A stretch of DNA of 18,692 nucleotides, taken from NCBI GenBank assembly GCA_003219225.1, contig QHPZ01000055.1, positions 1-18,692 of the forward strand. Reading direction: 5' to 3'. The notes beneath the pieces are model-generated. The model was not told where the DNA came from, made no database searches, and worked only from the letters and a program-made list of their open reading frames with translations. The stretch's first letter is position 1; the number at the start of each line of letters is the position of its first letter. Both the position numbers and the translations under genes were made by a program. The stretch comes from Verrucomicrobiota bacterium. Lineage in GTDB: Bacteria > Verrucomicrobiota > Verrucomicrobiia > Chthoniobacterales > UBA10450. Positions 1 through 9,063 of the stretch are shown here, in pieces.

Positions 1-1239
1 CTCTACGGCTGGACGCTTTTCCTCGTCATCCAAACCGGCACGATCGCAGCGGTCGCAGTCGGATTCGCGCGCTACACTGGCGTGCTGATTCCGTGGTTTT
101 CAGAATCGAATTATCTCATCGCGCCGATCCGGTTCGGTGGACCGTTTGGCGGTTATGCCGTCTCGCTTTCTACGGCGCAGTTGCTCGGGTTGGCCATGAT
201 CGCGTTGCTGACGTTCATGAACACGCGCGGGTTAAATCTGGGCAAGTTGGTGCAGAATATTTTCACGACGGCGAAAACAGCCGCGCTCATCGGGTTGATT
301 ATCCTCGGTATCATTGTCGGCCTGAGATCGGGAGCGGGCGCCGAAAACTTTCGTGATTTTTGGACATTGCGTGGCGGACTGCAGGAAGTCGGCCACGGTT
401 TGACGGCGGCAACCGCGTTCGGTCTTTTCGTTGGCATCTGCGTCGCGCAAACCAACTCGCTCTTTTCGGCTGACGCGTGGAACAACATCACATTCACGGC
501 TGGCGAAGTGATCAATCCGCGGCGCAACATTCCGTTATCGCTCGCGTTCGGAACTTTTCTCGTGATCGGCCTTTATCTGCTCGCAAATGTGGCCTACCTG
601 GCGGCGCTCCCGTTCAGTGCGATCCAGAACGCGCCGAGCGATCGCGTGGCATCGGAAACGGCCAATGTGATTTTCCCCGGCGCGGGCGCGACGATAATGG
701 CCGTGGGGATTATGATCTCCACGTTCGGCTGCAATAATGGACTCATCCTCGCCGGCGCGCGCGCCTATTATGCAATGGCACGCGATGGCCTGTTTTTCCG
801 CCGGGTCGCACAATTGAACAAGCACCACGTGCCAGCATGGGGCCTGATTATTCAGGGGATTTGGGCAGGCATTCTGGTTTTGCCGCGCACAGTTAAAACC
901 GATGCCGCCGGCCAGGTGACCGGTTACGGCAATCTTTACGGTAACCTGCTCGATTACGTAATTTCCGCGGCGCTGATTTTTTATATCCTGACAATTGCGG
1001 GTTTGTTTTTGCTGCGCTGGAAAAGACCCGACGCCGAACGGCCATACCGAGCGTTCGGCTATCCAATCGTGCCAATTCTCTACATTCTGGGGGCGGCGGT
1101 GATTCTTTTGGTGCTCTTCGCCTATCAAACATCCACGACCTGGCCCGGCTTGATCATCGTGCTCACGGGGGTGCCGATTTATTTTCTGTGGCGAAGATCC
1201 AGCGTCGCGTCGGCTGCAGGAGGCCAGAACGCACCGTAA
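1..1239 (+). CDS. APC-superfamily amino acid permease, 5'-truncated by window edge
   Basis: A polytopic inner-membrane amino acid or polyamine transporter of the APC superfamily; substrate not identifiable. The reading frame is open from base 1, and its first residues (LYGWTLFLVIQTGTIAAVAV) already form a family-typical membrane segment. The GTG at 82 is therefore an internal codon, not the start, and the N-terminus with the first helices lies outside the window. Many hydrophobic segments follow, with loop signatures such as AGEVINPRRNIP and GARAYYAMARDGLFFRRVAQ, both typical of APC permeases. The C-terminal part has the usual RPDAERPYRAFGYP loop before the last two helices. It ends with TAA at 1237. 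The second permease begins 31 nt later on the same strand, so the two are probably cotranscribed. Class is certain from sequence; substrate is not. Confidence 0.9.
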   Translation, partial: LYGWTLFLVIQTGTIAAVAVGFARYTGVLIPWFSESNYLIAPIRFGGPFGGYAVSLSTAQLLGLAMIALLTFMNTRGLNLGKLVQNIFTTAKTAALIGLIILGIIVGLRSGAGAENFRDFWTLRGGLQEVGHGLTAATAFGLFVGICVAQTNSLFSADAWNNITFTAGEVINPRRNIPLSLAFGTFLVIGLYLLANVAYLAALPFSAIQNAPSDRVASETANVIFPGAGATIMAVGIMISTFGCNNGLILAGARAYYAMARDGLFFRRVAQLNKHHVPAWGLIIQGIWAGILVLPRTVKTDAAGQVTGYGNLYGNLLDYVISAALIFYILTIAGLFLLRWKRPDAERPYRAFGYPIVPILYILGAAVILLVLFAYQTSTTWPGLIIVLTGVPIYFLWRRSSVASAAGGQNAP

Positions 1240-1256
1240 CGAGAGTCAGGCAATTT

Positions 1257-1262
1257 AAGGAG
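1257..1262 (+). promoter_or_regulatory. Ribosome binding site of the second permease
   Basis: AAGGAG lies 8 nt before the ATG at 1271 in the 31-nt gap between the two permease genes. It is a near-perfect Shine-Dalgarno sequence and fixes the start of the downstream gene. Confidence 0.8.
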
Positions 1263-1270
1263 AGCTAATC

Positions 1271-2776
1271 ATGGTAAATCTATTCGCGAGAAAACCGCTC
1301 GATCGACTGATGCACGAAGCCGAGGAAGTTGGTGAACACAGTCTCAAGCGCTCGCTGGGATGGATAAATTTGGTCGCGCTCGGCATCGGCGGAATCATCG
1401 GCGCCGGTTTGTTTATTCGCACGGCGGCAGCGATTGCCGACCGAGCGGGTCCATCAGTTGTCCTTTCCTTCATTGTCGCCGGCATCGGATGCACCTTCGC
1501 CGGCCTTTGCTATGCCGAATTTGCGTCGATGATTCCAGTTGCGGGCAGCGCCTACACGTATTCGTACGCGACGATGGGCGAATTTGTCGCCTGGATCATC
1601 GGCTGGGATCTCATTCTCGAATATGCGGTGGCCGCGGCGACGGTCTCGACCGCCTGGAGCGAGTACGCGAACCGGGTGCTCAGTTGGTTCAGCCTGCGAA
1701 TCCCTTATCAGTGGTCGCATTCGCCTTTCGAACACGATCCCGGAGGCGTCTACGGCATGATGAACATCCCGGCCGTGTTCATCCTGCTGATCCTGACGCT
1801 GCTTCTTATTCGCGGCACGAGAGAGTCGGCGCTCGTCAATGGTGTAATTGTCATCCTGAAAGTGAGTATTGTGCTGCTCTTTATTGGAATCGGGTGGCAC
1901 TTCATCAACCCGGCAAATCACACGCCGATGATTCCCGCCGCGACGACTTACACCACGCCGCAGGGTATCACCCACAATTACGGCGGGATTCTCGGAATCC
2001 TCGGTGCGGCCGGAGTCGTTTTCTTTGCCTACATCGGTTTCGACGCCGTCTCGACTGCGGCCCAGGAAGCGAGAAATCCAAAGCGCGACATGCCGATCGG
2101 AATTCTCGGGTCGCTCGCGTTCTGCACCATTCTCTACGTGCTGTTCTCTTATGTGCTGAGCGGGGTCGCGACGGTTCAGGACTTTCGCGCGGCTGGTCGT
2201 GAAGCCTCGGTCGCGTTCGCCATTTCCAAATACATGACCGGCTATGAATGGCTTTCGAAATCGGTGACGGTCGCCATTCTGGCAGGTTTTTCCTCGGTCA
2301 TTCTCGTCATGTTGCTCGGTCAATCGCGCGTTTTCTTTTCCATGAGTCGCGACGGACTGGTGCCGCGGATTTTTTCCGATGTCCATCCTCGTTACCGAAC
2401 GCCATGGAAATCGAACATGTTGTTTTTTGTTTTCACCGGCCTGATGGCGGCCTTCGTTCCGGCCGATGTCACCGGTGAAATGACCAGCATCGGAACGCTG
2501 TTCGCGTTCATTCCTGTCTGCCTCGGCGTTTGGATCATGCGAGCGCGCACTCCCTAGCTCGAGCGCGGATTTCGAGTGCCGGCGGTGCCGGTTGTCTGCA
2601 CACTGGGAATCGTTGTGTGCGGCGCGATGATTTACGGGCTCGGGTGGACAAACTGGATGCGATTGATCGTGTGGCTGATTATTGGGCTGATTTTCTATTT
2701 CAGTTACGGCAAGCACCACAGCCGCTTGAACGCGCCGCCGCCGGAAATGCCCGAGGGGATAAGCTTGACGCGGTAG
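1271..2776 (+). pseudogene. APC cationic-type amino acid permease interrupted by an in-frame TAG
   Basis: An amino acid permease of the CAT/YfnA-like branch of the APC superfamily. The start is the ATG at 1271, after a good ribosome binding site. GIGGIIGAGLF at residues 38-48 is the family's first-helix glycine motif, and EARNPKRDMPIGI and SRVFFSMSRDGLVP are further family signatures. The frame meets TAG at 2555-2557 after 428 residues, in the cytoplasmic loop before the last two helices. The same frame then stays open for 72 more codons (LERGFRVPAVPVVCTLGIVV onward) to a stop at 2774-2776. That stretch encodes exactly the final two transmembrane segments expected of the family. Full length would be about 501 codons. 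The TAG sits where relatives usually carry an acidic residue, so one base change from GAG would explain it. As written the protein lacks its last two helices. A sequencing error or readthrough cannot be excluded. Confidence 0.85.
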
Positions 2777-2797
2777 CGCGCGGCAACACCCTGAATT

Positions 2798-3568
2798 TCA
2801 GCGCCAGCTGCTCTCGCTGAAAGCGCGCAAGGGGCTGGTGGCGCCGAAGCCGAGAAGGATTTCGGCGCGCCGGCGTAGCGCGGCTGCGGTGACGCGAGTG
2901 GCAAACGCCGCGCGATCGGATTTGAGATCATCGAGCGACAAATCCATTGCGCGCAGGATTTCCCATTCCTCAGCGCTCAACAGGTCGCGTTCGTCTTCGG
3001 TCGCGGCGCGGTTTTGCAATCGCGAAATGATTTCGGCCAAAGCGTCTCTGCTTGACGCGCGGAACAGGTCGATCAGGCGCTGGAAACTCAGGTGCAATGG
3101 AATGGTGGCAAGATCGACATCTACATTGTCGGCGACGCTATCGGGCGGCATGATCACTTCATCCGAAGTGGCGACCGAATTCCAAACGCGTTCGGGAGCG
3201 TAATAGCCGATCTCAACGTTATATGCACCGCGCGGCTGCGACACAGTGAGATAATGCTGGCTGGCCATTGGCTCGGCGGCGGCGCTCGTTTCTTCGCTGC
3301 CGTCGTTCCGATAGACGCGCAAGTGCACCTGTTGGTCTGCCGGCGCGGTTTTCTGAAAAACCGAAGGCCAGTCGATGTACCAATAGGTAAAGATCGTGCG
3401 TGGGTCGCGCGCGATGGCGAAAAGAATCGGAGGACCGGACACGCGCGGCAACTCGACCACGTCGAGTCCACGCTCCAGTTGGTCGTGATCGACGAGAGGC
3501 GCGATCGGTCCATTCGAAATGCGAAAATCACCTCCTGGCGGAGCGATTCGTTGGTCTTGCGTGGCCAT
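2798..3568 (-). CDS. DUF4912 domain-containing protein
   Basis: A 256-residue protein of unknown function. Residues about 45-70 contain PPILFAIARDPRTIFTYW followed by a YIDWPS-like segment, which resembles the aromatic opening of the DUF4912 domain. RVYRNDG and the AYNVEIGYYAPE segment follow, as in that family. The C-terminal half is helical and charged, with no recognised domain. No signal peptide or transmembrane segment is visible, so it is probably cytoplasmic. The ATG at 3568 has only a weak Shine-Dalgarno. The gene is convergent with the permease pair (21 nt between stops) and divergent from the lipid kinase. DUF4912 proteins sometimes sit near glycan-processing genes, but nothing here tests that. 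Confidence 0.75.
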   Translation of the reverse strand: MATQDQRIAPPGGDFRISNGPIAPLVDHDQLERGLDVVELPRVSGPPILFAIARDPRTIFTYWYIDWPSVFQKTAPADQQVHLRVYRNDGSEETSAAAEPMASQHYLTVSQPRGAYNVEIGYYAPERVWNSVATSDEVIMPPDSVADNVDVDLATIPLHLSFQRLIDLFRASSRDALAEIISRLQNRAATEDERDLLSAEEWEILRAMDLSLDDLKSDRAAFATRVTAAALRRRAEILLGFGATSPLRAFSESSWR

Positions 3569-3633
3569 TGCGCTTGATCGACAACTTGACCTAAATCAGC
3601 ACGGCGCAAAGCGGAATCTGCGGCTCAAATAAT

Positions 3634-3660
3634 GCGACGAATCGCCGAGCACCGCTACAG
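3634..3660 (+). repeat. REP-like element, single copy, just upstream of the lipid kinase start
   Basis: This 27-nt stretch begins GCGACG and ends GAGCACCGCTACAG. It matches in layout the element at 13225-13250, which begins GCGACG and ends GAGCGCCGCTACAG. A short hairpin (GCGA, loop CGAA, TCGC) is visible at 3634-3645. It ends 9 nt before the GTG start at 3670. The resemblance was found by eye, and the repeat family is an inference from two or three copies. Confidence 0.4.
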
Positions 3661-3669
3661 TGCAATGGC

Positions 3670-4554
3670 GTGGAGCCGTACGTGATTTTCAATCCCAACG
3701 CCGGCTCGGTCACCGACGTCGACACAGTGCTTGCGCAGCTGCACCGGTTAAAGCCCGCAATCATTCGGCTGACACGAGCTCGCGGCGACGCGGAGAAATT
3801 TGCACGGGAGGCAGTGCGAAAGAAGTACGATTATGTCGTCACGGCTGGCGGCGACGGAACTTTAAATGAGGTGATCAACGGAATCGCCCCGAACAGCCGC
3901 AATGTTCGGGTCGGGCTGATCCCACTCGGGACGGGCAATGATTTCGCGCGTTCGCTGGGGTTACCGGGTGAAATTCAGAACAACATCGACATCCTGGCGG
4001 AAGAACGGAACCGACGGGTCGATCTCGTGCTCGTGCGCAGCAAACGCGCGCGATATTTCGTCAATGTGTCAGCGGGTGGGTTCAGCGGGCCGGTGGATGA
4101 AAAACTCACACCGGAATTGAAACGAGCGTGGGGACCGCTTGCGTACGTGCGCAGCGCGGCCGCGGCGTTGCCGCAACTCCGCATCTATCGCGCACACATT
4201 CTTGTGGACGACGACGAACAATTGTCGCTCGAGCTTTACAACATCATCATTGGAAATGGCCGCTTTGTCGCCGGCGGACTGCCGATCGCGCCGGATGCCG
4301 ATCTTAGTGACGGTCTGCTCGATGTCATCCTGATTCCAAATCATCCGGCTCCCAAACTGGCGCTGCTCGCAGCGGAAATTCTGCTTGGCAAACATCTCTC
4401 GAACGATGGAGTTGTTTTTCGGCGGGCGAAGAAGATCAGGGTACGGGCGCGCCCCGTTATGCGGTTCAATGTCGACGGCGAGCCAGTCGGGAACGCGCCA
4501 GCAACTTTCGAAATCGTGCCCCGCGCGTTAAAGTTTGTCGTGCCGAAGCGATGA
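3670..4554 (+). CDS. Diacylglycerol/lipid kinase family protein (YegS/BmrU-like)
   Basis: A 294-residue soluble lipid kinase with the DAGK catalytic domain, expected to phosphorylate a lipid alcohol such as diacylglycerol using ATP. The N-terminus has IFNPNAG at residues 6-12. The nucleotide-binding GGDGT is at 60-64, and PLGTGNDFAR at 85-94 is the second catalytic signature. The C-terminal beta-sandwich half contains NGRFVAGGLPIAPDADLSDG, also typical. The GTG at 3670 is chosen because it puts the conserved first strand at the N-terminus; no in-frame ATG lies nearby. The last four bases (ATGA, 4551-4554) overlap the start of rfaE2, implying translational coupling. The substrate could also be sphingosine- or undecaprenol-like; sequence alone does not decide. 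Confidence 0.88.
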   Translation: MEPYVIFNPNAGSVTDVDTVLAQLHRLKPAIIRLTRARGDAEKFAREAVRKKYDYVVTAGGDGTLNEVINGIAPNSRNVRVGLIPLGTGNDFARSLGLPGEIQNNIDILAEERNRRVDLVLVRSKRARYFVNVSAGGFSGPVDEKLTPELKRAWGPLAYVRSAAAALPQLRIYRAHILVDDDEQLSLELYNIIIGNGRFVAGGLPIAPDADLSDGLLDVILIPNHPAPKLALLAAEILLGKHLSNDGVVFRRAKKIRVRARPVMRFNVDGEPVGNAPATFEIVPRALKFVVPKR

Positions 4555-5036
4555 GCGAAAAAGTGTTGGATATGGAAGAGTTAGCGCAGCGGACGGAGGC
4601 GTTACGTCGGGCCGGGAAAATAGTCGTGGCGACCAATGGATGCTTCGACTTGCTGCACCTCGGACATGTTCGGTACTTGCAAGCGGCGCGCGCGCGCGGC
4701 GATGTTCTGGTCGTTGGTATCAACGGCGACGAATCGGTGAGACAACTCAAAGGGGCCGGGCGGCCGCTGAACAACGAGCGAGAGCGCGCGGAGATTCTCG
4801 CGGCGTTGGAGTGCGTCAATCTGATCACGATTTTCCCAGAAGTGCGGGCGACGCGGTTCATCGAGACGGCTAAACCGGCCGTTTATGTGAAAGGCGGCGA
4901 CTACACTTCCGATACGCTAAATGCCGAAGAGCGCGCAGCGTTGGAAAAAATCGGCGCTAAGATCGACATCGTGCCGTTTGTAAAAGGTTATTCGACGTCA
5001 CGTTTGATCGAACAGTTGTGCGGACGGGGTAAATGA
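4551..5036 (+). CDS. rfaE2: D-glycero-beta-D-manno-heptose 1-phosphate adenylyltransferase (RfaE2-type)
   Basis: A 161-residue cytoplasmic nucleotidyltransferase corresponding to the C-terminal domain of HldE. It would convert heptose 1-phosphate and ATP to ADP-heptose for the LPS inner core. NGCFDLLHLGH at residues 29-39 is the cytidylyltransferase-fold nucleotide motif, with HLGH at 36-39. VYVKGGDY and the C-terminal GYSTSRLIE are diagnostic of the RfaE2 family. The kinase domain of HldE is absent, so a separate rfaE1-type kinase is expected elsewhere. The gene overlaps its upstream and downstream neighbours by 4 nt each (ATGA), so the three genes form an operon. Its presence suggests a heptose-containing outer membrane LPS. 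Confidence 0.92.
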   Translation: MSEKVLDMEELAQRTEALRRAGKIVVATNGCFDLLHLGHVRYLQAARARGDVLVVGINGDESVRQLKGAGRPLNNERERAEILAALECVNLITIFPEVRATRFIETAKPAVYVKGGDYTSDTLNAEERAALEKIGAKIDIVPFVKGYSTSRLIEQLCGRGK

Positions 5037-5611
5037 AACCGCTTGCTTTGGGGATATTGGGCTCCGGCAAAGGCTCGAATTGCCGCGCGATTCTCGAAAG
5101 TATCCGGTCGGGCGCATTACCAGCCGAAGCACGCGTGGTGATCTCTGACGTGCTGGACGCTCCGATCCTCGAGATCGCGCGCGAGTTCTCCGTGCCGAAC
5201 GCCTATTTGCCGCCCGGACAATTTCGAACCCGGCTCGAGCCGGCGGTCGAAGTGGAGCTGGCGCAAATGCTACATGACGCGGGCGTGGAATTGATCGTGC
5301 TCGCCGGTTTCATGCGCGTTCTCAAACAACCGATGTTGCAGGCATTTCCGCGGCAGATCATCAACATTCATCCGTCGCTCCTGCCGAAATTCCCGGGGCT
5401 GGAGGCTTGGAGACAAGCTTTGGCCGCCGGAGAAAAAATCACTGGCTGCACGGTCCATTTTGTCGATGACAAGATCGATCATGGTGAGATCATTGCGCAA
5501 CGCGAGGTGCCAGTCCTGCCCGACGATACAGCGGAGACCCTGCATGCTCGCATCCAGGTTGCCGAGCACGAGCTCTATCCAGCCGCGATCGCGCAGTTCT
5601 GCCGCGGCTGA
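5033..5611 (+). CDS. purN: Phosphoribosylglycinamide formyltransferase PurN
   Basis: A 192-residue GAR transformylase that uses 10-formyltetrahydrofolate to formylate glycinamide ribonucleotide, the third step of de novo purine synthesis. GSGKGSN at residues 10-16 is the phosphate-binding loop. AGFMRVL at 91-97 and NIHPSLLPKFPG at 111-122 carry the folate site and the catalytic Asn111 and His113. DHGEII at 149-154 supplies the catalytic Asp149. Length is slightly below the E. coli enzyme (about 212), with no core motif missing. The ATG overlaps the rfaE2 stop by 4 nt. The stop at 5609-5611 is 8 nt from the convergent gpsA stop, with no visible terminator. Confidence 0.95.
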   Translation: MKPLALGILGSGKGSNCRAILESIRSGALPAEARVVISDVLDAPILEIAREFSVPNAYLPPGQFRTRLEPAVEVELAQMLHDAGVELIVLAGFMRVLKQPMLQAFPRQIINIHPSLLPKFPGLEAWRQALAAGEKITGCTVHFVDDKIDHGEIIAQREVPVLPDDTAETLHARIQVAEHELYPAAIAQFCRG

Positions 5612-5619
5612 GGTGCTTT

Positions 5620-6560
5620 TCACCAGCGCTCCGCTTTTTGTTCGCGTCCGAGCAGGGCGTGCAACGCCTCGCCAGCCGACTTTTGATCATAAAGCAGCGC
5701 GTAAACCTGGTCGATGATCGGCGTATCGACGTTAAGTTTGCGCGCGCATTCGTAGGCACTTTTTGCGGTCGGAATCCCTTCCGCGACCATTCGCATTGAG
5801 GACGTGACCTCATCGATCGCCGAACCGCGGCCAAGCTGTTCGCCGACGTAGCGGTTGCGGCTGTGTTTACTGAAGCAGGTGAGGACCAGATCTCCGGCAC
5901 CGCTGAGCCCGTAAAACGTGGCCAATTCGCCATGCATCGCAGTACCTAGCCTGATCAATTCAGCGAGCGCTCGAGTCACCAAAGCCGCTTTCGCATTATC
6001 TCCGAGCCGGAGTCCATCACTTGCGCCGGCTGCTATCGCGAACACGTTTTTCAGCGCGCCGCCTAGTTCGACGCCGGCCAAGTCTTCGGACGTGTAGATT
6101 CGAAACATGGGGCTGCCAAGATGATCCTGCAGCGCGAGCGCGCGAGCGGGCTTGTTGCACGCTAACACACTCGCGGTGGGCAGCCCGCGCGCGATTTCGA
6201 TCGCGAGGTTCGGCCCCGACAGAACTGCGATCGCGTGACGCGGAAAAATTTCGTCCAAGACTGTTGGTTAGCGCCAAGCTGTCGAAAGCGTGAGGCGACT
6301 GAGCGCAGCGCAGCCGATGGAGTGACAAAGACGACGAGGTCGGCCGTTGTGCACTCCGCAAGGTCGCTAGTGAGTCGAATCGAATCTGGGAGTTTGATGC
6401 CTGGCAAGTAATCGCGGTTTTCGCGGTTCTCGCGAATTCGCTCGACCCGGGTGGGTGTACGCCCCCAGAGCAGCACATCGTGGCCTTTGTTTGCCCAAAG
6501 CACCGATAAGGCGGTGCCCCAGCCGCCAGCACCAAGAATGGCCGTTGTTCCGAGGTTCAC
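5620..6560 (-). pseudogene. gpsA: Glycerol-3-phosphate dehydrogenase [NAD(P)+], broken by internal deletion and frameshift
   Basis: gpsA normally makes sn-glycerol 3-phosphate from dihydroxyacetone phosphate. The N-terminal part starts at GTG 6560, whose GTGA overlaps the plsY stop. It contains the NAD-binding ILGAGGWGTA at residues 8-17 and VVFVTPSAALR, and runs to about residue 100. There the frame goes wrong, reading unrelated residues to a stop at 6162. The C-terminal part lies in another frame from about 6267, with VLDEIFPRHAIAVLSGPNLA and then the substrate domain, ending at TGA 5620. The C-terminal frame is closed just upstream by TAA at 6268-6270, so a single-base slip does not restore the gene. 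Compared with the usual spacing, about 20 residues are missing, including the conserved lysine loop (SKG/TKG). The 941-nt remnant implies loss of 3n+1 bases. An assembly deletion is an alternative. Confidence 0.88.
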
Positions 6561-7183
6561 TTTCGACGAAAACGCGGTTCGGTTCCGTGCAAAAGCCGAA
6601 CAAGGTTCGAGCGATGCCGAGCGATGACCAATCCCGCTAAACAAAGCGAGACGTAAAAAAGGACCCAGCTATATCGTTGCTCAAAAAACCTCATCACCGC
6701 AACCGTCGCCGGGAAAGCGAGCGCAGCAACAACCGAGGCCAGGGAAACGTACCGGATGATCTCGAAGGTCAACAGCCACACACCGGAGACGATCAGGGCT
6801 GGTATTGGCGCCAGCCCGAAGAGCACGCCGATCGAAGTTGCGACGCCCTTCCCACCTTTGAACCGCAGCCACACAGGAAAAGTATGGCCGATGACCGCGA
6901 ATATCGCCGCGATGGCCGCGCAAAAGTCGACGAAGTTTGCGTCCCCGCCGCTGCGCCTGCCAAGGAGTAAAGCAAGGTGCACCGCGCCGAAGCCTTTGCC
7001 GAAATCAAACAGAAATACCGGGTAGCCGAATCGTTTGCCAAGGACGCGCAGAACGTTGGTTGCTCCAATGTTGCCGCTGCCAAGTTGGCGAATGTCGACA
7101 CCTGCTATGCATCCGGCTAAATAGCCAGCAGGCAACGACCCAAGCAGATAGCTGATCAGCGTAACGACAGCAGGAGTAAACAC
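6557..7183 (-). CDS. plsY: Acyl-phosphate:glycerol-3-phosphate acyltransferase PlsY
   Basis: A 208-residue integral membrane acyltransferase that moves the acyl group from acyl-phosphate to glycerol-3-phosphate, making lysophosphatidic acid. The three cytoplasmic motifs are visible: GSGNIGATN at residues 35-43, GHTFPVWLRFKGGKGVAT at 99-116, and RHRSNLVRL with GTE near the C-terminus. The N-terminal ISYLLGSLPAGYLAG is the usual first helix. The start is GTG at 7183, 5 nt after the mnmG stop. Its stop overlaps the gpsA start by 4 nt, so the enzyme and its substrate-forming neighbour were translationally coupled. The partner PlsX is not in the window. Confidence 0.95.
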   Translation of the reverse strand: MFTPAVVTLISYLLGSLPAGYLAGCIAGVDIRQLGSGNIGATNVLRVLGKRFGYPVFLFDFGKGFGAVHLALLLGRRSGGDANFVDFCAAIAAIFAVIGHTFPVWLRFKGGKGVATSIGVLFGLAPIPALIVSGVWLLTFEIIRYVSLASVVAALAFPATVAVMRFFEQRYSWVLFYVSLCLAGLVIARHRSNLVRLLHGTEPRFRRK

Positions 7184-7188
7184 GTCGG

Positions 7189-9063
7189 TCAGCGCGACAG
7201 TTCCGCGCGTAAACCATTCTTGCTCAGCCAGATAGAGAGGATAGCCACGTCAGCTGGAGTCACCCCGCTAATTCGCGCCGCTTGACCGACAGACGTCGGT
7301 CGAATCTTCATCAGCTTGTGGCGCGTCTCCGAACTCAAACCTGCAACGGTCTCAAAATTAAACCCGTCCGGAATTGGCTCAGCGTATTTTGCTGAAAGGA
7401 CGCGATTTTGCTCCGCCTGGCGCGCAGCATAGCCTTCGTACTTGAAGTCCGTATCAACCAATTCCCAAATCTCGGAGGGGAACGCGGACAAGGTTGCAGC
7501 CGGCAAATTCCTGTAGCCGAAGCCGGGACGCTTCAATAACTGGTAAATTGGCGTACCCTGAACTCTCGTTTCCAGCGCGATTGCGCGCGCCTTCTGCAAG
7601 AACTCCATTTTCTCGCGGAACCCGCGCCAGCGCTGATCATCGACGAGCCCCAGACCAAATGCTCGCTCTGTGAGACGCTGGTCAGAGTTGTCGTGACGGA
7701 GTTGCAACCTACCCTCGGCGCGACTGGTAAACATCCGATATGGCTCTTCGGTACCCTTGGTTACCAGATCGTCGATTAATACGCCGATGTAGGCTTCGTT
7801 CCTTTGCAAAACAAACTCGGGCCGACTTTGAAGTCGAAGCGCGGCATTTGTTCCTGCGATCAAGCCTTGTGCCGCAGCTTCCTCGTAGCCGGAAGTACCG
7901 TTCACTTGTCCGGCAAAATAAAGACCGCGGACAACCTTCGTTTCCAGCGTATGGAAGAGTTGCGTTGGCGGAAAATAGTCGTACTCGACGGCGTAGCCCG
8001 GGCGCATGATCTCGGCATTTTCGAGAGCTGGTATGGAGTGCAGGAACTCAAGTTGGATCTGATACGGCAGGCTGGTTGATATCCCGTTGACATAATACTC
8101 CTCGGTGTGGCGGCCTTCGGGTTCGAGAAAAAGCTGATGCGCATTTCGGGCCGAAAACTTCACCACCTTGTCTTCGATCGAAGGGCAGTAGCGCGGGCCC
8201 GTGCCTTGGATTCGCCCGGCGTACAAGGGCGAGCGGTGGAGGTTTGACCGGATGATTTCATGGGTGCGAGCAGTAGTGTGGGTGATCCAGCAAGGCAGCT
8301 GTTCCACGTGGAACTCGCCCGCCGAATTGAAATTCAGGCTGAACACATCATTTACGCGCGGCTCCGCTTGCGAGACAAACGAAAACCTCACCGGCGGCTC
8401 GTCACCAGGTTGTATTTCACACCGCGAAAAATCGATTGATCGGGCATTTAGCCGACAGGGCGTTCCAGTCTTAAATCGACCGACTTCAAACCCGAGTTGC
8501 CAAAGGTTCTCGCTCAATGGCGAGCTCGGGTCCGCCATCCGTCCGCCATCCCTACTGTGTTCCCCGACGTGGAGCAGACCGCGGAGGAAGGTGCCCGATG
8601 TGACGATTACGCTACGGCCCGAAACGCTAACGCCCAAATCAGTCTCGACTGCGCACACGGTGTCGTTCTCGACTACGATTTTCGACACTGTAGCCTGCTT
8701 TACATCGAGATTCGCGGCGCGCTCGAGCACAGCCTTCATCCGAAATCGGTAGGCTTTTTTGTCGCATTGGACGCGCGGCGCTCGTACCGAAGGACCCTTT
8801 GATCTGTTGAGTAGGCGGAACTGGATTCCCGTGGCGTCACTATTCAGTCCCATGGCACCGCCCAAGGCATCAATCTCTCGCACAATGTGGCCCTTGGCGA
8901 GGCCACCCACGGCGGGATTGCACGACATTTGGCCAATCGTGTCCAAGTTCTGCGTCAAAATTAGCGTGCGACAACCAATTCGAGCCGCCGCTAAAGCAGC
9001 TTCGATTCCCGCATGACCACTGCCTACGACGATAACGTCGTACTCGGTTGGAAACTTAAACAT
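7189..9063 (-). CDS. mnmG: tRNA uridine-5-carboxymethylaminomethyl modification enzyme MnmG (GidA)
   Basis: A 624-residue FAD enzyme that, with MnmE, builds the cmnm5 group on wobble U34 of several tRNAs. GSGHAG at residues 14-19 is the FAD-binding motif. CNPAVGGLAKGHIVREIDAL and GPRYCPSIEDKVVKF are MnmG signatures, and the helical C-terminal tail (SGVTPADVAILSIWL) is complete. An upstream in-frame start at 9303 would add 80 basic, non-homologous residues overlapping cdd. The ATG at 9063 is preferred because GGAGG lies 9 nt before it and the resulting length matches the E. coli protein (629). The start overlaps the cdd stop by 8 nt, and plsY follows after 5 nt. No mnmE or rsmG is adjacent, unlike many genomes. 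Confidence 0.96.
   Translation of the reverse strand: MFKFPTEYDVIVVGSGHAGIEAALAAARIGCRTLILTQNLDTIGQMSCNPAVGGLAKGHIVREIDALGGAMGLNSDATGIQFRLLNRSKGPSVRAPRVQCDKKAYRFRMKAVLERAANLDVKQATVSKIVVENDTVCAVETDLGVSVSGRSVIVTSGTFLRGLLHVGEHSRDGGRMADPSSPLSENLWQLGFEVGRFKTGTPCRLNARSIDFSRCEIQPGDEPPVRFSFVSQAEPRVNDVFSLNFNSAGEFHVEQLPCWITHTTARTHEIIRSNLHRSPLYAGRIQGTGPRYCPSIEDKVVKFSARNAHQLFLEPEGRHTEEYYVNGISTSLPYQIQLEFLHSIPALENAEIMRPGYAVEYDYFPPTQLFHTLETKVVRGLYFAGQVNGTSGYEEAAAQGLIAGTNAALRLQSRPEFVLQRNEAYIGVLIDDLVTKGTEEPYRMFTSRAEGRLQLRHDNSDQRLTERAFGLGLVDDQRWRGFREKMEFLQKARAIALETRVQGTPIYQLLKRPGFGYRNLPAATLSAFPSEIWELVDTDFKYEGYAARQAEQNRVLSAKYAEPIPDGFNFETVAGLSSETRHKLMKIRPTSVGQAARISGVTPADVAILSIWLSKNGLRAELSR

Noticed and set aside
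1454..2719. 421-residue open frame on the minus strand
   Set aside because: It lies antisense to the permease, is very rich in charged and polar residues typical of antisense frames, and shows no domain.
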